Below, in pieces: positions 30,968 through 38,856 of a stretch of DNA of 42,143 bases. The notes beneath the pieces are model-generated. The model was not told the DNA's origin, did no database searches, and saw only the letters and a list, made by a program, of their open reading frames with translations. Origin of the DNA: Bacillota bacterium (GTDB lineage: Bacteria; Bacillota; Clostridia; Clostridiales; Clostridiaceae). The DNA lies in NCBI GenBank assembly GCA_023451395.1, contig JAEXZL010000025.1:1-42143 (forward strand), in the 5' to 3' direction. Position 1 is the stretch's first letter. Each line of letters begins with the position of its first letter. The position numbers and the translations under genes are program-made.

Positions 30968-31486
30968 CTAAAGACTTTCTTCGTCAGGATCGCAATTATC
31001 AGAAAGGATTATAGGATTAAACCTTTTTAAGGGATGAGATGTTTGTGGTTTTAAAAGAGAATAATCAAATCCTATAGTATATAGAAGTCGACAATAAACA
31101 TTTCTTTCGTTCACAAGGTAGGGGTAAAGATCAATAAGAAAAACCTTAATAGTATCAGGGTTAAAATTAGCTTTGTCTAGCTTAATCATAGAATTAAAGG
31201 GAAGTAGATAGGAGGTTTTTATCATATGGTTAGAATCTGTTATATAGGCAAGGGTGATCTTTTTTTCCCCTTCTAAAAGAAGAAGGGTATCCTTCCCAAT
31301 TTCTATTAGCCTATGAGAGGAAAGGGATAGGTTTATTTCTGCTTCATCTAAAGAAATAATGGATTCTTCTCCAACTTCTAAGCTTATATAATCCTTCTCG
31401 TAAAAGTGCTGAATATGTGAAAAGTTAATGTCAGATATTTCTTTTTTATCTGAAAGACCTTTAACATGAATATTGTTTCGTTTCAT
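30968..31486 (-). CDS. Hypothetical protein, operon partner of the glycosyltransferase
   Basis: This 172-residue soluble protein is rich in Leu, Ile and Ser, with short beta strands (ISLEVGEESIISLDEAEINLSL, TLLLLEGEKKITLAYIT, TIKVFLIDLYPYLV). There is no signal peptide or membrane segment. The C-terminus PIILSDNCDPDEESL is acidic. GAGGA precedes the ATG. I recognise no family; pairing with a glycosyltransferase and the adjacent spore-surface gene is the only functional hint. Confidence 0.6.
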   Translation of the reverse strand: MKRNNIHVKGLSDKKEISDINFSHIQHFYEKDYISLEVGEESIISLDEAEINLSLSSHRLIEIGKDTLLLLEGEKKITLAYITDSNHMIKTSYLLPFNSMIKLDKANFNPDTIKVFLIDLYPYLVNERNVYCRLLYTIGFDYSLLKPQTSHPLKRFNPIILSDNCDPDEESL

Positions 31487-31693
31487 AGAATCCTCACATA
31501 TATTGTTATATATAATTTATATGCTGGAAAGGCGCTATCTTTACATTAATTTACTTTTTGAATAAATTTGCATAATAAAATAATTTATAAATTTGAGTCG
31601 ATATATATATTTTTTTGTAACAGAAAAAGAGGCTATTAATATAATACTAATATAGATAAATTCTTAATCATTAACTAATAGGAGGAATAAAAA

Positions 31694-32476
31694 GTGGGAT
31701 ACGAATACAAATATAAGCCTTGCGGAACAGTAAAAGCTGAGACTCTTCCCTTTAGCCCAGGAAAAAATATTAATCCTAATGGGATTCATGGTCCTATTAC
31801 TGTAAAAATACCAGTAGTTCTAGCAGAAAAAGAAGTTCAGGTAGATGTTGAGGCAACTATTGATATAAAAGATGATTTTTTTGAAGTAAAGAGAGTAAAG
31901 AAAAATGTTTTCTTAACTCAATGTAAATTACTGCCACATTCTGGTCAAAAGGATTGTGATGGTAAATTAATCTCTGGTAAGTTATTTATTAAGGGTTTTG
32001 TAGAAAAGAATATTGAATATGCTACTTTAGATGACTGTGAACATTCAGAAGTTAAAACTGGTCATATAAAGCACGCAACTGCTAAGGTTCCTTTCCACGC
32101 TGTAACAGAAGTATTTTTTGATACACCTCCAATATTCAAGTTTAGAGTTCCTGGAAGAGAATTTGATTTCTTCCAAAGAGATATGAAAGAGCCTTGTGAG
32201 GATGTTGAAGGAAAATTACTATGTGAAACAGGATTTGAAGAAGAAGTTTTCTATCTTGATAAACCTTTCTGCAGACTTGAAAGTGCAAAAATCTTTGAAA
32301 TAGACGTATTTAAAGAAGATAAGAAGAAGAAAAAGCATCATTATGATAAGAAAGATGATGAATGCAAAGAAGAGAAGCACGAAGAAAAAGAAGAAGAGTT
32401 TGGAAAGATAATTGAAAAAATGGTTGTTAATTTAAGAATTAAAGTTTTACAGGAACAGCAGGTAGATATTAAGTAA
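31694..32476 (+). CDS. SPOCS/Csx-like spore-surface (exosporium or coat) protein
   Basis: The 260-residue protein resembles the clostridial CsxC/DUF3794 (SPOCS) group. The segment ITVKIPVVLAEKEVQVDVEA then KRVKKNVFLTQCKLLP and KLFIKGFVEKNIEYAT follows the SPOCS strand pattern. A second beta-rich part (FHAVTEVFFDTPPIFKFRV) and the end MVVNLRIKVLQEQQVDI follow. Near residues 210-240 lies a very charged Lys/His/Glu/Asp insert (KKKKKHHYDKKDDE and neighbours). Seven cysteines are present, which fits disulfide cross-linking in a spore layer. Start is GTG at 31694 with GGAGGA upstream. The sequence CATAATA at 31571 might be part of a late-sporulation promoter. Assignment to exosporium rather than coat is uncertain. 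Confidence 0.6.
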   Translation: MGYEYKYKPCGTVKAETLPFSPGKNINPNGIHGPITVKIPVVLAEKEVQVDVEATIDIKDDFFEVKRVKKNVFLTQCKLLPHSGQKDCDGKLISGKLFIKGFVEKNIEYATLDDCEHSEVKTGHIKHATAKVPFHAVTEVFFDTPPIFKFRVPGREFDFFQRDMKEPCEDVEGKLLCETGFEEEVFYLDKPFCRLESAKIFEIDVFKEDKKKKKHHYDKKDDECKEEKHEEKEEEFGKIIEKMVVNLRIKVLQEQQVDIK

Positions 32477-32492
32477 TTAATTAGTTAAATGG

Positions 32493-32524
32493 ACATAGGA
32501 GACATAAGTCTCCTATGTTTTTTT
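32493..32524 (+). terminator. Terminator of the SPOCS/Csx-like gene
   Basis: ACATAGGAGAC (32493-32503) pairs perfectly with GTCTCCTATGT (32508-32518) around ATAA, followed by a seven-T tract. Confidence 0.92.
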
Positions 32525-32531
32525 GGCAAAA

Positions 32532-33590
32532 TTAATTTTCTAGTGTAAAGCTTGAGTTTGTGAGCTTAAAGATATCTTTTATTCCTGAAGTGATATAAAC
32601 CTTATTATCTTTAGTTATAAAAACAGCATCTACATCCTTTATATTTTCAATAAAGCTCATGCCACCTTGTAAGCCTTTAGAAAATACAGAGGTGGAAAGA
32701 GCATCTCCATCTATGGATTTGTCGCTGATTATTGTAAGTCCCATAAGCTCATTATCATAAGGATAGCCAGTGGTTGGATCCAGAATATGGTGGTACTTAA
32801 CTCCGTCCTGTTCTATAAATCTTTCATATATACCTGAGGTAACCACAGATTTATTTTCTACAGGTATGTAGCCGATAATTTCTCCTCTGGTATCTAAGGG
32901 ATTTTGAACCCCAATTTTCCAGGGCCTTCCTTCTGGATTCTGACCTAGGGCATATATGTTTCCTCCTAAATCTATCAAGGCGTTTTTAACACCTTTTGCT
33001 TTTAGGATTTCAGCAATAACGTCTGCGGTATAGCCTTTAGCAATACCTCCTAAGTCAATTTTCATTCCTTTTTCCTTTAGAAAAACACTATTTTCCTGAA
33101 GGTTTAGCTGAACATTCTCATAGTTAATGAGTGCTTTAGCAGCTTGGATTTCCTCTTCAGTGGGAACTTTAGCTTCTGGAAGTCCTATGCTCCATAGCTT
33201 AACTAGGGGACCAACAGTTATGTCAAAGGAGCCATCGGTGAGCTTGGAATATTCAAGACCCTTTTGTATATTTATAAAGGCATCCTGGGATACCTTAACC
33301 CATTCACTCCCTGCAGCTTCATTTATTTTATCAATTTCAGTTCCCTCTGCATTAATACTAAGCTCCTCTTCAATAGACTTAACTCTATCAAAGGCCTCGT
33401 CTAAAATTGACTGCTCCTTATGATCGTATAGAGATATGGATATTACTGTTCCCATAAAAAATTCTGTATCTGTAAGAGGGGATGAATTATCAGTGGGAGC
33501 TTTCTCCTTAGGAACACTACAGCCACTTAATATGAAGAGAACAGATATTAATGAAAGGACTTTAATTGCTAAGCTTTTATTTTTTTGCAT
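32532..33590 (-). CDS. apbE: FAD:protein FMN transferase (ApbE family), lipoprotein
   Basis: The 352-residue enzyme attaches FMN covalently, from FAD, to threonine in flavinylation motifs. A lipoprotein signal ends LFILSGCS with the cysteine at residue 24, so it works outside the membrane, as Listeria FmnB does. ApbE hallmarks are FFMGTVISISLYDH near residue 44, GSFDITVGPLVKLW, KIDLGGIAKGYTADVI, NALIDLGGNIYALG, and DGDALSTSVFSKG with the metal-binding Asp and downstream Ser/Thr. It lies directly downstream of the PplA-like substrate gene on the same strand, separated by a hairpin and an extended -10 promoter. The pairing of enzyme and substrate is strong evidence for an electron-transfer role. 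Confidence 0.93.
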   Translation of the reverse strand: MQKNKSLAIKVLSLISVLFILSGCSVPKEKAPTDNSSPLTDTEFFMGTVISISLYDHKEQSILDEAFDRVKSIEEELSINAEGTEIDKINEAAGSEWVKVSQDAFINIQKGLEYSKLTDGSFDITVGPLVKLWSIGLPEAKVPTEEEIQAAKALINYENVQLNLQENSVFLKEKGMKIDLGGIAKGYTADVIAEILKAKGVKNALIDLGGNIYALGQNPEGRPWKIGVQNPLDTRGEIIGYIPVENKSVVTSGIYERFIEQDGVKYHHILDPTTGYPYDNELMGLTIISDKSIDGDALSTSVFSKGLQGGMSFIENIKDVDAVFITKDNKVYITSGIKDIFKLTNSSFTLEN

Positions 33591-33635
33591 GATATCCTCC
33601 TAAAAATATATCTTTTGTGTCTATGCTAATTATAT

Positions 33636-33644
33636 ATTATAACA
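33636..33644 (-). promoter_or_regulatory. Extended -10 promoter of apbE
   Basis: On the minus strand the sequence reads TGTTATAAT, a perfect TGnTATAAT, about 45-50 nt before the apbE start. A TTGACT lies too close upstream for normal spacing. Confidence 0.5.
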
Positions 33645-33678
33645 TTAGTCAATGCCACATAGATTTAGAGAGTAACTA

Positions 33679-33711
33679 ATAAAAGACTTTAGCTTCGCTA
33701 AAGTCTTTTAT
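33679..33711 (-). terminator. Hairpin terminator between pplA-like gene and apbE
   Basis: ATAAAAGACTTTAGC (33679-33693) is perfectly complementary to GCTAAAGTCTTTTAT (33697-33711) around TTC. On the minus strand it ends in CTTTTATTAG, a moderate T tract, so it may only partly stop transcription into apbE. Confidence 0.75.
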
Positions 33712-33723
33712 GCTTATTATATA

Positions 33724-34590
33724 TTATTTTACGTCAGTCTGAGGAATAACTAGAGTAGTTGTGTCACCCTTAGCTATCTTTTCAGTAACAAGCTTAGAAG
33801 CAAGAGTAGTGAAGTTCTTTGAAGAAGCAGTAGCACCTGTAACGGAATCTACTTTAGCAACGTCTTGCTTTTCAACTAAAGCTTTTTCTAATTGAGGCAT
33901 ATAAGTTGCTGGGTTAGTTTTAGCAACCTTCATCATGCTTTCATTGTATGCAGCATCTTCAGATTTGAATTTGCCATCAGCATTTACATAGTCGAAGTTA
34001 ACAGCAGACATTTTTCCGTCTTTAACAGTGATTTCAACAAAGGCTTTCCAGTTGTGAGTATCAGCCTTATCATATTCTGCTTTGTAAGTTCCATCTTTAA
34101 GAGCGCTTTCTTTTTTAACGTCAGGCTGAGCTATCTTTAAAGTAGCTGTTTCACCTTTTTTAACATTCTTTTCTATAAGCTCTGAAGCAAGCTCTTTGAA
34201 GCCTTCCCATGAATGAGTAGCACCAGTAACCTTGTCTACCTTGGAAATATCCTGCTTTTCAACTAAAGCTTTTTCTAATTGAGGAAGGTATGTCTCAGGA
34301 TTAGTCTTAGCCTTATCCATCATAGCCTTATTATATTCAGCATCCTCTGATTTTCTAGCACCCTTATCATTTACATAATCATAATCTGCTTCGGTTATTT
34401 TGCCACCTTTAACAGTTAATTCAACAAAGGCCTTCCATCCGCGTGTATCTGCCTTGTCATACTCAACCCTATATTTTCCATCTTTAAATTCAGAAGTTGA
34501 GTTTCCCTTATCTTCTGATCCGCAACCAGCAAGAATTGTTAAAGCTAAAACAGAAGCTGCAGCCAAACTAACGATCTTATTTCTTTTCAT
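33724..34590 (-). CDS. pplA: PplA-like flavinylated lipoprotein with two FMN-binding repeats
   Basis: This 288-residue extracellular lipoprotein has lipobox LAGC with Cys23. Two tandem repeats follow (about residues 36-157 and 165-288), each starting with DG.Y..EYDKADT..WKAFVE and ending in a flavinylation motif: DKVTGATHS with T125 and DSVTGATAS with T254, exactly 129 residues apart. Both fit DxxTGATxS/T, in which ApbE links FMN to the Thr. Listeria PplA likewise carries two flavinylated sites and passes electrons out of the cell. The ribosome binding site is GGGGGA. It is transcribed divergently from ndh2 and upstream of apbE. A two-motif lipoprotein next to its modifying enzyme leaves little doubt about the role. 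Confidence 0.9.
   Translation of the reverse strand: MKRNKIVSLAAASVLALTILAGCGSEDKGNSTSEFKDGKYRVEYDKADTRGWKAFVELTVKGGKITEADYDYVNDKGARKSEDAEYNKAMMDKAKTNPETYLPQLEKALVEKQDISKVDKVTGATHSWEGFKELASELIEKNVKKGETATLKIAQPDVKKESALKDGTYKAEYDKADTHNWKAFVEITVKDGKMSAVNFDYVNADGKFKSEDAAYNESMMKVAKTNPATYMPQLEKALVEKQDVAKVDSVTGATASSKNFTTLASKLVTEKIAKGDTTTLVIPQTDVK
33866..34284. repeat. Tandem intragenic repeat in the pplA-like gene
   Basis: A 32-nt stretch at 33866-33897 recurs identically at 34253-34284, offset 387 nt or 129 codons, the length of one flavin-binding module. Nearly identical protein segments (LPQLEKALVEKQD and MPQLEKALVEKQD) flank it. This shows recent duplication or gene conversion between the modules. 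Confidence 0.85.
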
Positions 34591-34921
34591 TTTAAAATCC
34601 CCCTTTTAATTTGTTTAGTCACGTAGATATGGATTTCATCCTCGTTACATTTCAAATTATACAATGCTATTGCATAAAATGTATATTCGATTTACTTATG
34701 CGATATAACTAAAACTTATAACAAAAAATCAAACCTTTGTATAATTAATAACTTAACAATGCTGTAATAATAAGCTTTTAGCTCTAATCTTTATCTTGCA
34801 AATATGACATAAAAAGGATATAAATAATTATAGACAGATATTATTTTTCTATATATATTTAATATGGTAGTTGTGTAGTTTAATAAATTATTAAAAATGC
34901 TAAGTGTTAAGGAGTGGTTTC
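34591..34921. promoter_or_regulatory. Divergent control region of the electron-transfer locus
   Basis: No gene fits in this AT-rich 331-nt region. For ndh2 (plus strand), TTGCAA (34796-34801) and TATAAA (34819-34824) are 17 nt apart. A second -10 (TATAAT, 34740-34745) lacks a good -35. For pplA (minus strand), TATAAT lies at 34661-34656, with a small palindrome ATGCTATTGCAT at 34664-34675 in its spacer. At 34742-34759, TAATTAA-TAAC-TTAACAA matches 12 of 14 defined bases of the Rex box TTGTTAA-n4-TTAACAA, with a perfect right half. Confidence 0.55.
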
Positions 34922-36817
34922 ATGAATAATATAAAGCACATAGTTATTCTAGGTGCAGGTTATGCTGGGGTACATGCTGCTAAGAAGCTGGCAAAAAAAT
35001 ATAAGAAAAATGACAACGTGGAAATTACATTAATTGATAAGAATCCTTTCCACACTCTTATGACTGAGCTTCACGAGGTTGCTGGAGGAAGAGTTCATCC
35101 TGAGTCTGTTCAGGTTGAGCTGTCAAAAATATTCCATAGAACAAAAGTTAGATTGGTGATAGATCATATTACTAATGTAGATATAGAGAACCAGACAGTA
35201 ACTACAAAAAATGATAGCTTTAAGTATGATTATTTACTCATAGGTACTGGTTCTGAACCAGCATTCTTTGGAGTTCCTGGGGTTAAAGAGCATGGCTTCA
35301 CATTATGGTCCTTTGAAGATGCAATTATTTTAAGAAAGCATATACAGAGTACCTTTGAAAGAGCATCAAGAGAAAGAGATGCTAAAGTAAGAAAGGACAT
35401 GCTGACTTTTGTGGTAGCAGGCTCTGGTTTTACCGGAATTGAAATGGCAGGAGAAATGCTAGAATGGAAGAACAAACTAGCTAAAGATTACGGTATTGAT
35501 AAAGAAGAAGTTACCTTATATGTTGTAGAAGCTTTGGGAACAATTCTTAATATGCTTGATAGAAAACAGGCAGACAAGGCTGAAAGATATATGGCTAAAC
35601 ATGGGGTTAAGGTTTTAAAGAACTCCCCAATAGTAGAAGTAACACCAAAAGGTATAGTTCTTAAGAGTGGCGAAAATATAGCTACTGAGACACTTATTTG
35701 GACATGTGGTATTCAGGCTAATAGCCAAGTTGCAGAATATGGACTTGACAGAGCAAGAGCCGGAAGATTACAGACTAATGAATATATGCAGGTAGTAGGA
35801 AAAGAAAATGTTTTTGCTGTAGGTGATTTAGCATATTATGAGGAAGAGCCTGGTAAGGGAACCCCTCAGATAGTTGAAGCAGCAGAACAGACTGCTATGA
35901 CAGCTGTAAACACAATAATAGCTGATATTGATAATACAGAAAGAAAAGAGTTTAAGTCTAATTATCATGGCTTCATGGTTTCTGTTGGTGGAAGATATGG
36001 TGTGGCTAATCTTTCTGGTATGAAGTTATCAGGATTCTTTGCCCTTGTGATGAAACATCTTGTAAACATGTATTATTTATTTGGAGTAAATGGAATACAT
36101 GCAGTTTATCATTATCTACAACATGAATTCTTTACTATAGAAGATAAGAGATCAATAATGAGAGGTCATTTATCATCTAAATCAAATAGATTATGGCTTG
36201 TACCTTTAAGACTTTATATCGGTGTTCTATGGCTTCTTGAAGGCTTTAAGAAGCTTGTGGGAGAAGGAACTTGGGAAGCTGCTTCAGGTCTTAAAAAGTT
36301 CTTTGCAGGTATAGGAGATGACAGCTGGTTAAGAAATGGTAATATTAAAATGCCTTTTGAATGGCTTAAGGTTAACGGAGCCTCTGGTGCTTCAGCAGCA
36401 GCAGATGCTACATCCAGTGCTTCTCAAGCAGGAGAGGCTGCAACTGAGTGGGCAACTCCAATTATTTCAAAGATGCCTGGTATTTACGAAGGACTTATGG
36501 AAATAATGATACCTTCACCAGAAATGGCAGTTTGGTTCCAAAGAATAGTAGTGTTTACAGAAATATTTATTGGTTTGGCACTAATAGCTGGATTATTTAC
36601 CTTCCTTGCTAGTGCAGCTTCAGCTTTCCTTGTGGTTAACTTCGTACTTTCTGCAATGGCTGGTTGGGATATACTATGGTTCTTCTTCGGTGCAATTGCA
36701 CTCATGGGTGGAGCTGGTAGAACCTTTGGCCTAGATTATTGGGTAATTCCTTGGATTAATGACAAGGTTAGAAATTGGTGGTACGGAGATAAGGTTGCTG
36801 TTTATAATCAAAAATAA
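34922..36817 (+). CDS. ndh2: Type II NADH dehydrogenase with C-terminal membrane domain (Ndh2 of EET)
   Basis: The 631-residue protein joins an NDH-2 flavoprotein (about 1-410) to a membrane domain (about 415-620). FAD is bound by VILGAGYAGVHAAKKL (GxGxxG at residues 11-16), NADH by FVVAGSGFTGIEMAGEM, and the late FAD motif is VFAVGDLAYY. The C-terminal part resembles DoxX-like modules: WLVPLRLYIGVLWLLEGFKKL, an Ala/Ser-rich linker, then several helices (FIGLALIAGLFTFLA, ILWFFFGAIALMGGAG). This extension marks the Ndh2 of the Listeria electron-export locus, which reduces a dedicated quinone. GTG 34904 overlaps AAGGAG, so ATG 34922 is the start. It leads an operon with eetA, eetB and dmkB. Confidence 0.92.
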   Translation: MNNIKHIVILGAGYAGVHAAKKLAKKYKKNDNVEITLIDKNPFHTLMTELHEVAGGRVHPESVQVELSKIFHRTKVRLVIDHITNVDIENQTVTTKNDSFKYDYLLIGTGSEPAFFGVPGVKEHGFTLWSFEDAIILRKHIQSTFERASRERDAKVRKDMLTFVVAGSGFTGIEMAGEMLEWKNKLAKDYGIDKEEVTLYVVEALGTILNMLDRKQADKAERYMAKHGVKVLKNSPIVEVTPKGIVLKSGENIATETLIWTCGIQANSQVAEYGLDRARAGRLQTNEYMQVVGKENVFAVGDLAYYEEEPGKGTPQIVEAAEQTAMTAVNTIIADIDNTERKEFKSNYHGFMVSVGGRYGVANLSGMKLSGFFALVMKHLVNMYYLFGVNGIHAVYHYLQHEFFTIEDKRSIMRGHLSSKSNRLWLVPLRLYIGVLWLLEGFKKLVGEGTWEAASGLKKFFAGIGDDSWLRNGNIKMPFEWLKVNGASGASAAADATSSASQAGEAATEWATPIISKMPGIYEGLMEIMIPSPEMAVWFQRIVVFTEIFIGLALIAGLFTFLASAASAFLVVNFVLSAMAGWDILWFFFGAIALMGGAGRTFGLDYWVIPWINDKVRNWWYGDKVAVYNQK

Positions 36818-36905
36818 ACATTCAATATAAATGCTAGACTAATGATAAAATATCCAGTATGCTATAAGTATCGTTTTAAATATATACAAAGGTGGAATTT
36901 ACTGC

Positions 36906-37298
36906 ATGAAAAAGATGGATATAGTTATTATAGCTGTACTGCTTATGATATCCTTTGTACCGGAGCTTCTCTTTGGTCTGAATCACAGCAGAGATGCCAG
37001 TAATACTTATGCAGAAATTACAATCAGTGGAAAACATTATAAAACTGTTCCTCTCTCCAGTAATAAGGGGGAGGACAGTTTTATTGTTGATAGCTCCTTA
37101 GGTACAAATGTGATTTTAATTAAGGATAATTCTATAGCAATAATTGATGCAGATTGTCCTGATAAGCTATGCTTAGAACCAGGTTTTGTAAGTAAGCCTG
37201 GGCAGGCGATAGTCTGCCTTCCAAATCAGCTTATGGTGGAGGTAAAAGGCTCTACTGAAGATAAAAATAGTGATGAGCTTGATAAAGTATCACATTGA
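36906..37298 (+). CDS. eetA: EetA-like NusG domain II protein, membrane-anchored
   Basis: The 130-residue protein begins with one transmembrane segment (MDIVIIAVLLMISFVPELLFG), followed by an extracellular NusG-domain-II beta barrel ending about residue 118. The family cysteines are present in DADCPDKLC and AIVCLPNQL. In the Listeria locus EetA acts with EetB in the membrane to pass electrons from the quinone pool to external flavins; the mechanism is not settled. AAGGTGG precedes the ATG by about 10 nt. It sits 88 nt after ndh2 and 10 nt before eetB, in the same order of neighbours as described for flavin-based electron transfer. Confidence 0.88.
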   Translation: MKKMDIVIIAVLLMISFVPELLFGLNHSRDASNTYAEITISGKHYKTVPLSSNKGEDSFIVDSSLGTNVILIKDNSIAIIDADCPDKLCLEPGFVSKPGQAIVCLPNQLMVEVKGSTEDKNSDELDKVSH

Positions 37299-37308
37299 GG
37301 TGAAAGAA

Positions 37309-37833
37309 ATGAAAAAAACTTCTAAGATGGTATATTTAGCATTATTAGTAGCTCAAGCCTTGGTGCTTCATTTCTTTGAATCTATGATACCTATGCCCTT
37401 TATTACACCAGGAGCAAAGCTTGGATTGTCAAATCTTGTAACGGTAATAGGTCTTTATACCCTTGATAGTTACAAGGACGCTTTTATGGTAGTGCTTTTA
37501 AAAATAGTTCTTTCTACAATCTTTGGGGGGAATCTATCTAGCTTTATGTATAGCATTGCCGGAGGTGTTTTAAGCTTTATTGCCATGGTACTGGTAAAGA
37601 ATTTATTCAAAGAAAAGGTAAGTATCATCGGAGTTAGCTCTGCTGGTGCTATTTTTCATAACGTAGGACAGCTGCTGGTAGCGGCTTGGATAGTAAAAAA
37701 TATTTGGATAACACTATACTTACCGATACTATCTGTGGCGGGTATAGGTACAGGTATTTTTATTGGTGTAGCAGCAAATTATTTAACAAAACATCTAACT
37801 AGAATACCTTATTTTAAGAAAATTAAACAATAG
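37309..37833 (+). CDS. eetB: EetB-like Gx transporter family membrane protein
   Basis: This 174-residue membrane protein has about five hydrophobic segments and the family pattern VYLALLVAQALVLHFFESMIP, then FITPGAKLGLSNLVTVIGLY and GNLSSFMYSIAGGVLSF. Databases often name the family heptaprenyl diphosphate synthase component I or Gx transporter; in electron-export loci it is EetB, the membrane partner of EetA. A frame opens earlier at 37270 within eetA, but GAGGTG followed by the ATG at 37309 is the natural start. Ten nt separate it from eetA and 11 from the prenyl synthase gene, so all are cotranscribed. Confidence 0.88.
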   Translation: MKKTSKMVYLALLVAQALVLHFFESMIPMPFITPGAKLGLSNLVTVIGLYTLDSYKDAFMVVLLKIVLSTIFGGNLSSFMYSIAGGVLSFIAMVLVKNLFKEKVSIIGVSSAGAIFHNVGQLLVAAWIVKNIWITLYLPILSVAGIGTGIFIGVAANYLTKHLTRIPYFKKIKQ

Positions 37834-37844
37834 AGGTTGATGCA

Positions 37845-38810
37845 ATGGATAAAATGTGGCTTCAATATCCGGAATTACAGGGCGAACTGGAAGCTGTTGT
37901 AAATCTTATGAAGAAAAGCACCAAATGCAAGGATAAAAAAATACAGGATTCAATTTTAGACCTTATTAATTCCGGAGGCAAAATGCTAAGACCTGCCTTT
38001 ACACTTATCTCTGCTCGTTTTGGAGAATATCATAAGGAGAAAGCTCAGTCCTTGGCTGCAGTGATTGAATTGATGCATATGGCCACTCTGGTTCATGATG
38101 ATGTTATAGATGATTCCAAAATGAGAAGAGGAAAGGAAACAGTTCAATCCAAGTATGGAAAGGACTATGCAGTTTATATTGGTGACTTTCTTTTTTGTGT
38201 CTGCTTTAAAATTCTAGCTGATAATTCCTCCCTTAAAAGTATTAAGATTGATGGAAAATCTATGTCTAAGATATGTTTAGGTGAGGTGGAACAGCTTAAT
38301 TCAAGATTTGATTCAAGAGCATCCGTTAAGAATTACTTAAGTAGAATTTCTGGTAAAACAGCAGAGCTCTTTTCTTTGAGTTTATATTTAGGTGCTGCTG
38401 AAGCAGGGTGTCCCTCAAATGTTACTAGGGATTTCTGGAATATTGGCCACAACATAGGGATGGCTTTTCAGATCATAGATGATGTTTTAGACTACACTGG
38501 AACCAATGCGGCTATAGGAAAGCCTGCGGCTAGTGACATAAAGCAGGGGATATTTACTTTGCCTCTTATTTATGCTCTTAAGGTTGATCAAGGAGAGCTT
38601 AAGGAGCTTATACATAAGGATGATTATAGTGACAATGATATTGCTTGTATTATTGAAAGAGTTAACATCCTAGGAGGAGTTGAAAAGGCTAGAGCTTTGG
38701 CAAAGAGATATACTCAAAAAGCCTATAATTTAATTAATAAGCTACCGGACAATGAGTATAAAAATATACTTATAGATGTGACGGATAAACTTTTAGAAAG
38801 AGAATATTAA
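37845..38810 (+). CDS. dmkB: Polyprenyl diphosphate synthase (DmkB-like)
   Basis: The 321-residue trans-prenyltransferase elongates farnesyl diphosphate to the side chain of a quinone. Both aspartate-rich motifs are intact: LVHDDVIDD with the downstream RRG (first) and QIIDDVLDYTG (second), plus GGKMLRPAFTL for pyrophosphate binding. In the Listeria electron-export locus DmkB makes the tail of the demethylmenaquinone used by Ndh2. Here it closes the ndh2-eetA-eetB operon. The partner DmkA (UbiA-type transferase) and menaquinone-ring genes are not in the window, so a quinone supply elsewhere in the genome is needed. Confidence 0.9.
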   Translation: MDKMWLQYPELQGELEAVVNLMKKSTKCKDKKIQDSILDLINSGGKMLRPAFTLISARFGEYHKEKAQSLAAVIELMHMATLVHDDVIDDSKMRRGKETVQSKYGKDYAVYIGDFLFCVCFKILADNSSLKSIKIDGKSMSKICLGEVEQLNSRFDSRASVKNYLSRISGKTAELFSLSLYLGAAEAGCPSNVTRDFWNIGHNIGMAFQIIDDVLDYTGTNAAIGKPAASDIKQGIFTLPLIYALKVDQGELKELIHKDDYSDNDIACIIERVNILGGVEKARALAKRYTQKAYNLINKLPDNEYKNILIDVTDKLLEREY

Positions 38811-38816
38811 AAGCAA

Positions 38817-38856
38817 AAGGACTTCTGACAAACTTTCCAGTTTGCCAGAAGTCCTT
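38817..38856. terminator. Bidirectional terminator between dmkB and the LysR gene
   Basis: AAGGACTTCTGACAAAC (38817-38833) pairs with GTTTGCCAGAAGTCCTT (38840-38856) with a single mismatch around TTTCCA. The T tract is poor on the plus strand and somewhat better on the minus strand. Confidence 0.75.

Noticed and set aside
33724..34590. Repeats in the pplA-like gene as CRISPR or phase-variation repeats
   Set aside because: There are only two copies, they are in frame and match a protein domain length; they are domain duplication.
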